Of a stretch of 64,000 nucleotides of DNA, positions 35,772 through 45,300 are shown one piece after another. A program made the translations under genes and the position numbers. The DNA comes from Flavobacterium sharifuzzamanii (GTDB taxonomy: Bacteria; Bacteroidota; Bacteroidia; Flavobacteriales; Flavobacteriaceae), in assembly GCF_003254585.1 (NCBI RefSeq), contig NZ_QJGZ01000038.1, positions 124,001-188,000 of the forward strand, in the 5' to 3' direction. Under the pieces are notes generated by a model, which saw only the letters and a program-made list of their open reading frames with translations, searched no databases and had not been told where the DNA came from. Every line of letters begins with the position of its first letter. The stretch's first letter is position 1.

Positions 35772-36386
35772 ATGGAAAATTATAACAAAGACGTTACAGC
35801 TTACATTGCAAAAATGGCTGATTTTGCCAAACCTATTTTAAATCATTTGCGAGAAGTAATTTTTAGTGCTTGTCCAGAAGCAGAAGAAAATATTAAATGG
35901 GGAACACCACATTATTCTTATAAAGGCGATCATTTAGTTATGATGGGCGGTTTTAAACAGCATTGCTCTTTTAGTTTGTATAAGGCCGAATTGATGAAAG
36001 ACGCGGAAATTCAAGCAAGTGTAAAAGCGGGTAAAAAGTTTGGTTATATGGACAAGATCAAAGATTTATCTGAATTGCCAAGCAAAGAAAAGTTAACTGC
36101 ATACATTAAAGAGGCAATGGTTTTTAATGAAAATGGAACCGCTAAGCCCAAACCAGTAAAAGAAAAATCAACAGCAGAAGTGGTGGCGCCTAAAGAATTT
36201 GTAGATGCCTTAAAAAAGGATACTAAAGCGACTGAAATTTTTGAAAGCAAATCGCCGTCATTCCGTAAAAACTATATTATTTGGATTGCAGATGCAAAAA
36301 CAGATGAAACTAGAAACAAAAGAATTTCACAATCTCTAGAATGGATTGCAGAAGGAAAAGATAGATTTTGGCAATCTAAGAAATAA
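35772..36386 (+). CDS. DUF1801/YdeI-family protein
   Basis: This 204-residue cytoplasmic protein has an N-terminal DUF1801 domain (about 1-115) with the family phrases PEAEENIKWGTPHYSYKGDHLVMMGGFKQHCSF and GYMDKIKDLSELPS. Its C-terminal YdeI-like helical domain (about 135-204) includes PKEFVDALKKD, SPSFRKNYIIWIADAKTDETRNKRI and the W of EWIAEGKDRFW. Members are widespread small proteins, some linked to peptide or iron stress; the molecular role is unknown. Confidence 0.85.
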   Translation: MENYNKDVTAYIAKMADFAKPILNHLREVIFSACPEAEENIKWGTPHYSYKGDHLVMMGGFKQHCSFSLYKAELMKDAEIQASVKAGKKFGYMDKIKDLSELPSKEKLTAYIKEAMVFNENGTAKPKPVKEKSTAEVVAPKEFVDALKKDTKATEIFESKSPSFRKNYIIWIADAKTDETRNKRISQSLEWIAEGKDRFWQSKK

Positions 36387-36478
36387 TTGGAAAAATAGTA
36401 TTTGGTTTTAAAATTATTACACATTAAAAAGAGGACCGGCTGGTTTTGAGAGATAGCAGTTTCATAGAACCGCTCTCA

Positions 36479-37165
36479 CTAAACACCGCTATGAAAAACA
36501 GCAGGAAATTTATCCTGATTAGCAAAAACCAGCTTGGCTAATTCATAATTAGAATCCGAATCCAGAAGTGTATTTTCAATTTCTTTTACTTCGAATGCTG
36601 TAGCCATTTTTCCAATCTTTTTTCCGTGTTTGCGGAAAGAAGTACGTGTAAAACCATGAAAAATTCCATTTTCGATTATTGAAAATTGAAATTCGTCATT
36701 CATTTCTCTTTTTTCGAGATCATAATTTCTCAACTCGTAACGCTGTATACTAAAAACTGAATCAAAGTATTCTCCAGCCGCGATTTGATCCATATATTGT
36801 TTGATGAAACTATCTAAGGTATAATTTGTTATTAACGGATTAAAACTTTGAAACTCGATAAAATGTTCGCCCGAAATTTTCTCAAGAGTATGAGCAGTTA
36901 TCAGATCTGATTTTATGTCCTCGCCAATCAATGATTTCGGTCGGTCAATTATTCTTAATCTGCCGTTCCATTTGCAATATTCTTTAACTTCATCTGAATC
37001 CGTGTTAATTACTATACTTTCAAATTGAGTAAATTTTAGTAATTTTTCAATCATATACTGGTACATAGGTATTCCATTAAATGGAAGAAAATTTCTATTA
37101 GGCAAAACATGAAAAGGATAATCTTTTTGTATTGGTAATAGGGCAGTAAGATAGAAATTACTCAT
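36479..37165 (-). CDS. CMP-sialate synthetase-like nucleotidylyltransferase, divergent
   Basis: This 228-residue protein is of the CTP-transferase-3 type. The N-terminal LPIQKDYPFHVLPNRNFLPFNGIPMYQYMIEKL corresponds to the nucleotide-binding loop of NeuA-like enzymes. IVINTDSDEVKEYC and LRIIDRPKSLIGEDI match the following conserved strands. The usual GGSKR(I/L)PGKN loop is degenerate, so activity or CTP specificity is uncertain. No other sialic-acid, legionaminate or LPS gene lies nearby. It is an isolated minus-strand gene. Confidence 0.65.
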   Translation of the reverse strand: MSNFYLTALLPIQKDYPFHVLPNRNFLPFNGIPMYQYMIEKLLKFTQFESIVINTDSDEVKEYCKWNGRLRIIDRPKSLIGEDIKSDLITAHTLEKISGEHFIEFQSFNPLITNYTLDSFIKQYMDQIAAGEYFDSVFSIQRYELRNYDLEKREMNDEFQFSIIENGIFHGFTRTSFRKHGKKIGKMATAFEVKEIENTLLDSDSNYELAKLVFANQDKFPAVFHSGV

Positions 37166-37297
37166 AATGTTTTTATAAGAGAATTAAGAATGACGATTGT
37201 TTTATGAAACTAATATAGGAAGATAGAATAAATTGGGTTTAGGTAGAAATACTTGATTTGAAACTGTTGCTTAAAAAACAACAAATAGTAGTGTATA

Positions 37298-37960
37298 TTA
37301 ATAAGGCGTAAAAGTGATATAATCTAAATTCATGTTTCCGTTTTCTACAATATGCAATGTGAGAAGCTGTTTTCCTTTCTCAAGGGTTATGCTTCCAATA
37401 TTATCCGAACTATTCCAATGATGCCACTGTCTCCACGCTACAGGGTCTTTATCGTCATGTGTAGAGGTTATTTTCATTTTTCCGGTGGCATCTTTTCCGT
37501 TGACATCAAAAGAGATTGCGCCATCTCCATTAGCAGTGTATAGAAGCCCTATTTTGTATTTGCCAGTCTTTTTTACCTGAACAGTATAGTTGATCCATTC
37601 AGCGGGTTGCGTCCAACCTACATAAAACTGTTCAAGTTTTACAGGAACTTTGCTGTAAGGAGTAACATCAATGTTATCTGGTTTTGTATATGAAATATCT
37701 ACACCTTCATTAATTCTGAATTCATTCAGAGGATTTCCATTTACAGGATTAAGTTTCCCGCTTCCGTTATTGATGCTGTCTTCATCAAAGTAAGCTATTC
37801 CTTGTCCGCCAAGGTCATAAAACTCGCATTCAATTTTTCCTGGAATTTCCTGCACTTTATAGGCGCTAGATTCTTTAGTGTACTGACTACTGAAGAAAGG
37901 AGTATAAGATTCAGCAGACAGAAACAAGTATACACAAGGTAATAGCAATATTTTTTTCAT
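37298..37960 (-). CDS. Secreted CBM6-like carbohydrate-binding protein
   Basis: I place the start at the ATG of 37958-37960, which gives a clean signal peptide (MKKILLLPCVYLFLSAESYT). A longer in-frame reading from 38056 lacks such a signal at its front. The 220-residue product is a single CBM6-type beta-sandwich: PGKIECEFYDLGGQGIAYFDED, WTQPAEWINYTVQVKKTGKYKIGLLYTANGDG and TLHIVENGNMNLDYITFTPY. No catalytic domain or type IX sorting tail is visible. It may be a surface or secreted glycan-binding module acting with enzymes encoded elsewhere. Confidence 0.75.
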   Translation of the reverse strand: MKKILLLPCVYLFLSAESYTPFFSSQYTKESSAYKVQEIPGKIECEFYDLGGQGIAYFDEDSINNGSGKLNPVNGNPLNEFRINEGVDISYTKPDNIDVTPYSKVPVKLEQFYVGWTQPAEWINYTVQVKKTGKYKIGLLYTANGDGAISFDVNGKDATGKMKITSTHDDKDPVAWRQWHHWNSSDNIGSITLEKGKQLLTLHIVENGNMNLDYITFTPY

Positions 37961-38184
37961 AGAATTTCTACTTAGATTTAATATAAAAATAGCATTTTTT
38001 CTATATAAAAAGTAAATAGAACTAATTGGACAAATGATATATAGAAGACCTGTCATGCTTCTTTCCTTTTAATTCTTGAAGTACTAAAAAAAATATACTT
38101 TAATTTTATTTTTTGATTTATTCTGTTTTAATTTGACAAAAAGGTAAAATCTTACATAATTCATTTTTTAGTATTAAGAACTTA

Positions 38185-38904
38185 ATGATTTACAACAAAG
38201 AAAACTTTCCAAAAATATCTTCTGAACGCAATACAGCAGCTACTGTAGCAATTTATATGCTATTTGGACTTTTATGCATCGCAATGCTTGTTTTATTTGT
38301 TGGAATTCCTTTGAGCCTCCAGTTGGAGTATAATAGCCGTTTGTCAAACGAAGAAATGATCTTCAATTTTATATATTTCCCTTTGCTGTTTTGGGGCGTT
38401 TGGGCTCTTTACAAAAATTACCAGCGACAGAGGCAAAAAAAAGTCATTTTGATTTCTGTAGATCAGCACGGTGTGCACCATTATCAATATGATGGGACAG
38501 TAAAAAGTGTTTTGTACAAGGATCTGGGAAGGAGTGGAGAAAGTTATGTAAATGATATTGATCGAAAAGTTGGAACAAAATATTCACCAGCGTACATTTT
38601 CGGTTTTAAAGATGGTGTAAAAATTCCCATTCATTTTTCTACAGCCGAAAATGGATTGTCTTATGTACCAAAAAATAAATATCAGTTAATTGCTCATTTT
38701 CTGCAGGGCGCTACTTTATTTTGCCCACATTTGAAAATTTCTCCAGTAGTTTATACTTCTAATTTTATTAATCCCAAAACTTTTGAGTTTGACAAAAAGG
38801 CCGAAAGAAATGCAATTTTTATTGCTATTATATTAGTGATCGTTATTTTGGTTGCAGTCGATCTGTTTCTAAAGTATGCCAAAGGTTTTTCGATATTGTT
38901 TTAA
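38185..38904 (+). CDS. Membrane protein of unknown function
   Basis: This 239-residue protein has two N-terminal transmembrane helices (AIYMLFGLLCIAMLVLFVGI and MIFNFIYFPLLFWGVWALY). A soluble domain follows (about 85-205, with VILISVDQHGVHHYQYDGTV) and a C-terminal helix (IAIILVIVILVAVDLFL). No family is recognised. It converges on the eCIS ATPase gene with only a 12-bp gap and is probably unrelated to it. Confidence 0.65.
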   Translation: MIYNKENFPKISSERNTAATVAIYMLFGLLCIAMLVLFVGIPLSLQLEYNSRLSNEEMIFNFIYFPLLFWGVWALYKNYQRQRQKKVILISVDQHGVHHYQYDGTVKSVLYKDLGRSGESYVNDIDRKVGTKYSPAYIFGFKDGVKIPIHFSTAENGLSYVPKNKYQLIAHFLQGATLFCPHLKISPVVYTSNFINPKTFEFDKKAERNAIFIAIILVIVILVAVDLFLKYAKGFSILF

Positions 38905-38916
38905 ATCCTAGTTCAG

Positions 38917-40221
38917 TTACATCATTTTTCCCTCTTTTGCATATTCCTTTTTAATTCCTTGCAGTAGATGATCCAGGTTGATGCTTTTGTTTTTATCTTC
39001 TAAAGTTCTCAGACAGGCATATTGAATAATGTTGACAATATTTGCCCCCGTAATGTCGTATTTTTTTGAAAGTTCTTGAAGGTTTACATCTTCAGCAATT
39101 TTAATTCCTTTTGGCAGATTATTTTGCCACAATTTTAAGCGTTCGCCATAAGAAGGAACTTCAAACTCAATAATAGATTGAAATCTGCGGGTAAAAGCAC
39201 TATCAATATTGGTTTTAAAATTAGAAGCCAAAATCACTAATCCAGGATGGTTTTCGATTCGCTGTAGCAAATACGAAACTTCCTGATTGGCATATTTATC
39301 GTGTGCATCTCTCACATTGGTTCTTTTTCCGAAAACGGCATCGGCTTCATCAAAAAACAGAATCCAATCTTTATCAGTCGCTTTGTCAAAAAGAGAAGAA
39401 AGATTTTTTTCGGTTTCGCCAATGTATTTCGAAATTACCATAGACAAATCTATTCTATAAACATCTCTGTGAGTATATTTTCCTAAAAGTGAAGCCGTAA
39501 GTGTTTTTCCTGTTCCGGGTGCGCCGTAAAACATAACTCTAAAACCGGGTTTTATTTTGGCTTTCATATCCCATTCGTGAAGCAGAATATCGTTAAATTT
39601 AAGCCAAGTTTCTATCTCTTTGATTTGGTTTAAAGTATTGGAATTCAAAACCAAATCGTCCCAATCTAATTGCGTTTCTATCAATTGTGCGGGGAAAATA
39701 CTGCTCAATTGAGGTTTCAGGATTTTTCCCGTTATGAATTTTTCAATGTATTCATCTTCTAAAACCAATAGACCGCTTAGTTTAGGTTCGCCATTTGGAA
39801 CAGATTCTACTTTGACAATGCCCTTTTTGTATAAAAAAGATTGATTGTGCAGGTAATTATAAAATGAAATTCGGTTTTCGAGATCATTTCCCGCAATTAA
39901 AAACTGAGCTGTTTCGCCTGTTGGCAGAATTCCGCGATGGTTTTTAGTCTTTATTCCGCCAAACTCAGGCAGTTCGCCACCATTTGGCAAATATTCGGCA
40001 ATAATAGAACTTAAGAAATCGGGTTTCAAATGCGGAACTAGAGACAATCCCAAAATAAGAATATCAATTTCGGACAGATTATTTTCGATGATAAATTCAT
40101 CAATAAAACCATTCGCATCCAGTTGATTCAAAACAGGTTTTTCTGTCGGACTTTCGACTTGAAAAAGAGTATTTAGCTGAAATACGAATTGGTTTTTAAG
40201 ATATGTAAATACATTTTCCAT
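38917..40221 (-). CDS. AAA+ ATPase of the extracellular contractile injection system
   Basis: This 434-residue protein has an N-terminal helical region (1-190) typical of eCIS-linked ATPases and a C-terminal AAA+ core. Walker A is GAPGTGKT (233-240), Walker B ILFFDEAD (287-294), then LVILASNFKTNIDSAFTRRF with the sensor Asn and Arg-finger region. Such ATPases (Afp15/Pnf-type) are a signature of eCIS loci and are thought to aid assembly or cargo loading. It is the last gene of the operon, 3 bp after the CHAP-type gene. Confidence 0.9.
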   Translation of the reverse strand: MENVFTYLKNQFVFQLNTLFQVESPTEKPVLNQLDANGFIDEFIIENNLSEIDILILGLSLVPHLKPDFLSSIIAEYLPNGGELPEFGGIKTKNHRGILPTGETAQFLIAGNDLENRISFYNYLHNQSFLYKKGIVKVESVPNGEPKLSGLLVLEDEYIEKFITGKILKPQLSSIFPAQLIETQLDWDDLVLNSNTLNQIKEIETWLKFNDILLHEWDMKAKIKPGFRVMFYGAPGTGKTLTASLLGKYTHRDVYRIDLSMVISKYIGETEKNLSSLFDKATDKDWILFFDEADAVFGKRTNVRDAHDKYANQEVSYLLQRIENHPGLVILASNFKTNIDSAFTRRFQSIIEFEVPSYGERLKLWQNNLPKGIKIAEDVNLQELSKKYDITGANIVNIIQYACLRTLEDKNKSINLDHLLQGIKKEYAKEGKMM

Positions 40222-40224
40222 TTG

Positions 40225-41043
40225 CTATGCTAATGAGTCAATTGAGAAAAAATCAAGTTTAGATTGTTTGTAATTTCTGATTTTGTCCATAACAGCGTTT
40301 CCGTTATTAGAGCCGCCAGAATTAGTATTGCCTTCAATGGTTTCAATAGTGTCGGCATGAACAGCAGTTACAATTCCGGTATGAATCCAGTCGTTTGGCG
40401 TTTTTTGAAGAAGAAATATATCTCCAGGTTTTATCAAAGACGAATTGGTTCTGGCAGTTTGATAACGGGTCAATATTTTTTTCTGAAGACCCGTTGTTCC
40501 AACCGTATCGCAGCTATAAGTTAGTGGCATCAATGTCTTAAAGTTTTTTCCCTGAATGGAAGCCGCTTGATCTATAATCGACTGAACGAAACCCATACAC
40601 CAAAACCATTCTGTTCCTTCGTGTCCATCCATATAGCTTCGAACCCACGGTCCTGTATTGCTTTGGTTGTTTATAACCAGTTCCAGAGGTTGGTTTTTAA
40701 GATGATTTTTGGCTGTGTTCAGAATTAATTCTCTTAGATTATTTCCAGATATTGGACTTTCAAAAGCTTTTTTAAGCGGAGATGCCAATTTGTCGAACAA
40801 GCTTTGGTCTACATTTCCGTTTTGAGGCAAACCATTGAATTTCTGAAAATTCAGTACTGCTTTTTCAGTTGCAGGGCCAAAATCGCCATCAATACCCGTT
40901 GCCGTTCCCGAACCAGGATTCTGCGCAGCAAATAAATTAAGCCAAGACTGAATTTTTTCGACGTCTTTCTTGTTGTTATTTGCTCCGTTTCTTTGTTGTG
41001 GTGCTTTAATAAGCAGCTCTTTTTGGTAGAATGTTTTTTGCAT
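40225..41043 (-). CDS. eCIS-associated peptidoglycan-binding/CHAP-type protein
   Basis: This 272-residue protein without a signal peptide has an N-terminal PG_binding_1 domain (about 25-88, with GIDGDFGPATEKAVLNFQKFNGL). Its second domain resembles CHAP/NlpC-P60 cysteine peptidases, with Cys149 (WFWCMGFVQSII), His221 (DWIHTGIV) and Glu237/Asn239 (IEGNTN) as the likely triad. It would cut peptide cross-links of the cell wall. In an eCIS it could help release the particle by lysis, help puncture a target wall, or be cargo. It lies between the putative immunity gene and the AAA+ ATPase. Confidence 0.78.
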   Translation of the reverse strand: MQKTFYQKELLIKAPQQRNGANNNKKDVEKIQSWLNLFAAQNPGSGTATGIDGDFGPATEKAVLNFQKFNGLPQNGNVDQSLFDKLASPLKKAFESPISGNNLRELILNTAKNHLKNQPLELVINNQSNTGPWVRSYMDGHEGTEWFWCMGFVQSIIDQAASIQGKNFKTLMPLTYSCDTVGTTGLQKKILTRYQTARTNSSLIKPGDIFLLQKTPNDWIHTGIVTAVHADTIETIEGNTNSGGSNNGNAVMDKIRNYKQSKLDFFSIDSLA

Positions 41044-41133
41044 GATTAATGTTTTTTAGAAGTTATTATTTTGGTTGCTATCTCATAATTGGCTACATTT
41101 TTTTCTGAAATGTTAATTATTTAATTACAGAAT

Positions 41134-42321
41134 TTATTTAATATAATATTTCAACTCATTAATGAAATCTTCTGGTACTAAATCATTGACAATAATTTGA
41201 AGAATAAAAAAGAAAGGAGAAAAACCTTTTGGAGCAAGCTTAGGAATTATAATCGAGCAATTGAAAATCCCTTTATTTGCCGACCATTGGCATTTGTATT
41301 CTTCAACGAAAGCATCTCCAATTAATACACCTAAACTTACTGTGAGCTTTTCCAGTTTGTTTTCTAAAGCAGAATTTTCTTTTATAATTAAAGGGATACT
41401 TGTACAGATATCTTCAAATTTTGTTTGATTTTTAAATGGTTTTAAGATTTTATAATCAACTAAGGATTTTATTTCTTCAATTGATTTTTGATCATATGTA
41501 TTCCAGTTTATTTTCTTACTTTCTTTATGATTGTATATATCGAAGTAGGGTAATAAAATATGTTTGTATTCCTGAATTTTATGTTTAAGAATAATTTCAT
41601 CTAAAGCCCAATCTAAATACACGTTTTTATTTTTGTCAAAAAAAAGATTCTCAGGAAATACTTTGATAATATTATTTGCAATATCTCTTTTGTCTTTACT
41701 AAAAATATTTTCAGTAAGGACAATAAACACTCCTTCATTTATTGTTTTAGTAAATACAGATTTGATTGCTTTATTTGATAGAAAGCTTTTTGGAATGAGT
41801 TTTTTCGTTAAAAAATTAAACCAATAAATACCTGGTAATTGATTAATGTCATCGAAACCAACTTTTACAATAGTTTGTTTTCCGTTACTATTAACTTCTT
41901 CTCTAATATTTAATTTATCAAATTCCTCTTGGGTATCTCCTCCTATAAAAAAGATGTCATATTTATTAATAATTTGTTCAAAAAAATCAAATAAAGGATT
42001 TAAGGCGGTATTGTTTTCAATTTTATTTTCAGATAGGAAAAGGATCCAACGACTTATCCCTGTTACATTATTTTCTATTTTTAGAATAATTTTTTTGTCT
42101 TTTGTTCTAAAATAAATTTCCCCAAAAGCATGTATTGGATAATCTGATATTATCTTTTCGATAGCTTTAAAATTAGATTTTTCGATTTTTTTATTGCCGT
42201 CTTCAGTAGTTCCATAGTTCTCAAACAATGGAAATTTATTGTTAACAATAAAAGCTATTAAATCATTAACAGATTTTAAATTGTCAAAATGAAACGTAGT
42301 ATATATATTAAAAACTATCAT
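41134..42321 (-). CDS. Unknown protein directly downstream of the effector; candidate immunity protein
   Basis: This 395-residue cytoplasmic protein has no recognised domain, signal peptide or membrane segment. It has an irregular alpha/beta pattern and very low GC content like other polymorphic-toxin immunity genes. It begins 11 bp after the large DUF4157 protein whose C-terminus looks like a nuclease. That position is typical of cognate immunity proteins protecting the producer. It could equally be an adaptor or chaperone needed for loading that effector. The role is inferred from position only. Confidence 0.5.
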   Translation of the reverse strand: MIVFNIYTTFHFDNLKSVNDLIAFIVNNKFPLFENYGTTEDGNKKIEKSNFKAIEKIISDYPIHAFGEIYFRTKDKKIILKIENNVTGISRWILFLSENKIENNTALNPLFDFFEQIINKYDIFFIGGDTQEEFDKLNIREEVNSNGKQTIVKVGFDDINQLPGIYWFNFLTKKLIPKSFLSNKAIKSVFTKTINEGVFIVLTENIFSKDKRDIANNIIKVFPENLFFDKNKNVYLDWALDEIILKHKIQEYKHILLPYFDIYNHKESKKINWNTYDQKSIEEIKSLVDYKILKPFKNQTKFEDICTSIPLIIKENSALENKLEKLTVSLGVLIGDAFVEEYKCQWSANKGIFNCSIIIPKLAPKGFSPFFFILQIIVNDLVPEDFINELKYYIK

Positions 42322-42332
42322 AATTTTAAATT

Positions 42333-45300
42333 TTATTCAGAAGCTTCTTCTGGTGTAATAATTTTATGTGGGCCAACTTGTACTTCATTAGATAAGTTAG
42401 AGCTCAAACTCGTTGGGCCATTGGGGTTATCATCTTTACGAATAATTAATGAGAATCGTTTTCTTTGATCTCTTGCCACTTGTTTTATGGCTTTTAATTG
42501 CTCTGTATATGATTGGTAATTAACATCTTTAACGTCACCAATTTCATTACCAGCTATGTAATCGGGTATTGTTGGTACCACTTTTGATCTACCTTCATCA
42601 TCAACTATTCTCGGATGGTACGTATCATTGTTTTTTCTTGCTGATTCACCAAATTGTTCCTTAATCCAGCCTTCTTCTCCATTTCTTCCTCTGCTACGTG
42701 ATGATCTAAGTTTTAAATAAGTTAGAGGCCATTGAATCATGTCTGAGGTGCCTTTGGTGCGTAAATATTTTAAATAACCGTCTGCAAGCCCTTTATATCG
42801 ATCCAAAGTAGTTTGATCTATTCCATTACCAACCATAGAAACTGTTATTCTTGTTAACTCACTTCTTGCTGTAGTTTTATTGCGATTACTGCCAACAATA
42901 GTTCCTTCGTGTATATCACTACCAGCTTCTGCTTTATTTTTACCTTCTTCCGCTGCTCTCTGAATTAAATTGTAATTCCATTTATCACCACCATCTACAA
43001 CTTGTATTGAGCTTACCAAAGTACTATTTCTAGTAGCCACAGTTTGTGCCACAGCTTGAGCATTTTCATGTGTAATGCCACCATTGGTTAAATGAGTTTC
43101 TTCTTCTTGATGCAGGTTTTGTCTAACAGTTGTCAGTCCATCTGCGCCACCTCTTCCCATCACTCTGTCCAACAAAGCCATTCCTCTATCCACAGCCTGA
43201 TTCACGAGCCATGTCAACGCCTCATCAACCATTTGGCGAACAGCAATAAGCATTTCGCCAATTCTTGCTCCAATGCCTGTTAAGCCAACTTGGTTTGCCA
43301 AGAAACCTATTACTACAGGCATTGCTTGCCCCATGGTTCTTTCTAGATAATCTGCGGCCGTGGCGACATTTCCTCGAGCTAAATCGGCTACACCATTGAC
43401 AAACGAATTGACCACTTCGAGCATTTCGCGCAAGTATTTGATAAAACTTTGTATCGCGTTAAAGAATGCCATTGCACCGTTTATTACAGCCATGATTCCT
43501 GTTGGATCTAACATGCTTAAAAGTCTGGCTGTAATTCTATTGACAATACGTTCCATGACAAAGTTTTTCACGGCATCGAGAACGGTATTCCATAAATTGC
43601 TAAGCTGTTCTTGTATTTTGTCCCAAATGGCCGCCATACCACGTTCCTGAACATCTTTGATAAATGTCCAAATACCTTCAAGCGTATTAATCATACTACG
43701 GATTCTGGCCACTCTTGCAGGGCCAATGCGAGGATGTGCGGCTAGTTTCTCCCAGATTCTTTCCATCGAGATATTTAGCACTTCTAATATCCAGCTGATA
43801 ACACCGCGTAAAGAGAAATCGGTAAGTACTGGAATATTGGCATCTTTCAGCTCGCTCATCAGCCAGCCTGTGACACCATTGATTAAATGGGTAACGATAT
43901 TGTCAAAGAACTGTACGAATCCTTGTTTAAGCGCTCGAAGTATGTTTTTCAAGAAACCGATTGGATCTTTCTTGATGTCATCAATCGCTTCTAGGGCTCT
44001 TGTAATGATATTTCCGATTAGATCAAATGGGAAATTCATGATTTCGAGAATGGCCATAATAACAATTCGGACAATTTCTGCCACAAAAGCAATTAGTCGG
44101 CCTATAGGTTCTCCAAATTTCTCGATGATTCTCATGAAAGCATCTAACGGATGAATGAGGTCATCTATAGTCATAGAATCCCAAATATCGGTAAAGAGCT
44201 GTATAATAGACTGTGGCGTCATGTTGAGCGTCTCTACTGCAGCTTCAATTTGGCCTGCAATTCTGGCTATTGCACCAGACTCTACCATTTGTGCATATTG
44301 TTCTTCACCGCCATCCATAAGGCTCATAAAACCTCTGATCATATTTGGAACTGTGCGAGGTACAACTTCTTGCGTAAAAGGATCTTTTCCGATAATCACT
44401 TTAACAAGCGAATAACCTCTTACGGTAGCGGCTTGAGAAGACAGCCATGCTAATAAGGAATCTTTAACAAGCTCTAATACTTTTTGGGCAACCCCTGAGG
44501 CAAAATCCCAAACTCTTTGTAAAAAATCTCCAGCCTGACTAGCAAGTGCAGAGAGATTATCTGCAATATTGGCCAGATTTGAAGGCTGGATGGCATTCCA
44601 AGCGGCAGTTATGAGTCCGCCAAGTTCGCTTAACAAAGAGTCGAAAGTTCCAACTTGCGTGTCAAGCCAATCGGCAGTTTTTTGCAGCGTGCCTTTTTCG
44701 CGCATTTGCTCAAGCTCTGTCTGCTTGTCTATCAGTATTAAGAAATCTTCTAATATTTCGACCGTTGTTGCAGTAACTGCTACATTGCGTAAGGGATCAA
44801 ATTTGATTATTTTTTTGATTAATGCATACGCTTTATTTTCAGCTAATAATGGTTCTGCAACATCAATCAGCGCTTCTTTTATCCAAGTTATAACCTGATC
44901 AACAAGAGAAGAGGCAAACGAACGTACATTAGCAACAACGGTATTAAATTTTGAAGTGACTACATCTATAAAAGTTCCAAGCGTGGATTCGTCCCAAGCA
45001 TCTTTTACTAATTTAAGCAATGAATCCAGCGTTAAGCCCAATTCGCTCAAACGTCCGTTAACCCAATTAAATACACGGTCTATGATGCCATATTCTTGTA
45101 ATTTATCGAATATGGCTGTTCCAAAAGGAACAAGTCCCATAAATCCTTCAATAAGATTAATGGCATTTCTTTCGACATTTACATCATTCAGAGGGTCGTA
45201 ACCTGCTACAACTGTAAGCAGTGTATAACCTGGAATATGTCTGACATTGTCTTTGATATAACCAGGAATCAGAGTGGATAATAATGAGCCCTGAATCATT

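Noticed and set aside
36460..36497. TTTCATAG/CTATGAAA inverted repeat at the end of the CMP-sialate-synthetase-like gene
   Set aside because: The stem is short, the loop is long and no T-run follows; not convincing as a terminator.
37961..38056. N-terminal extension of the CBM6-like protein
   Set aside because: The internal ATG at 37960 gives a clean signal peptide; the extension is hydrophobic, AT-rich and not signal-like in context.
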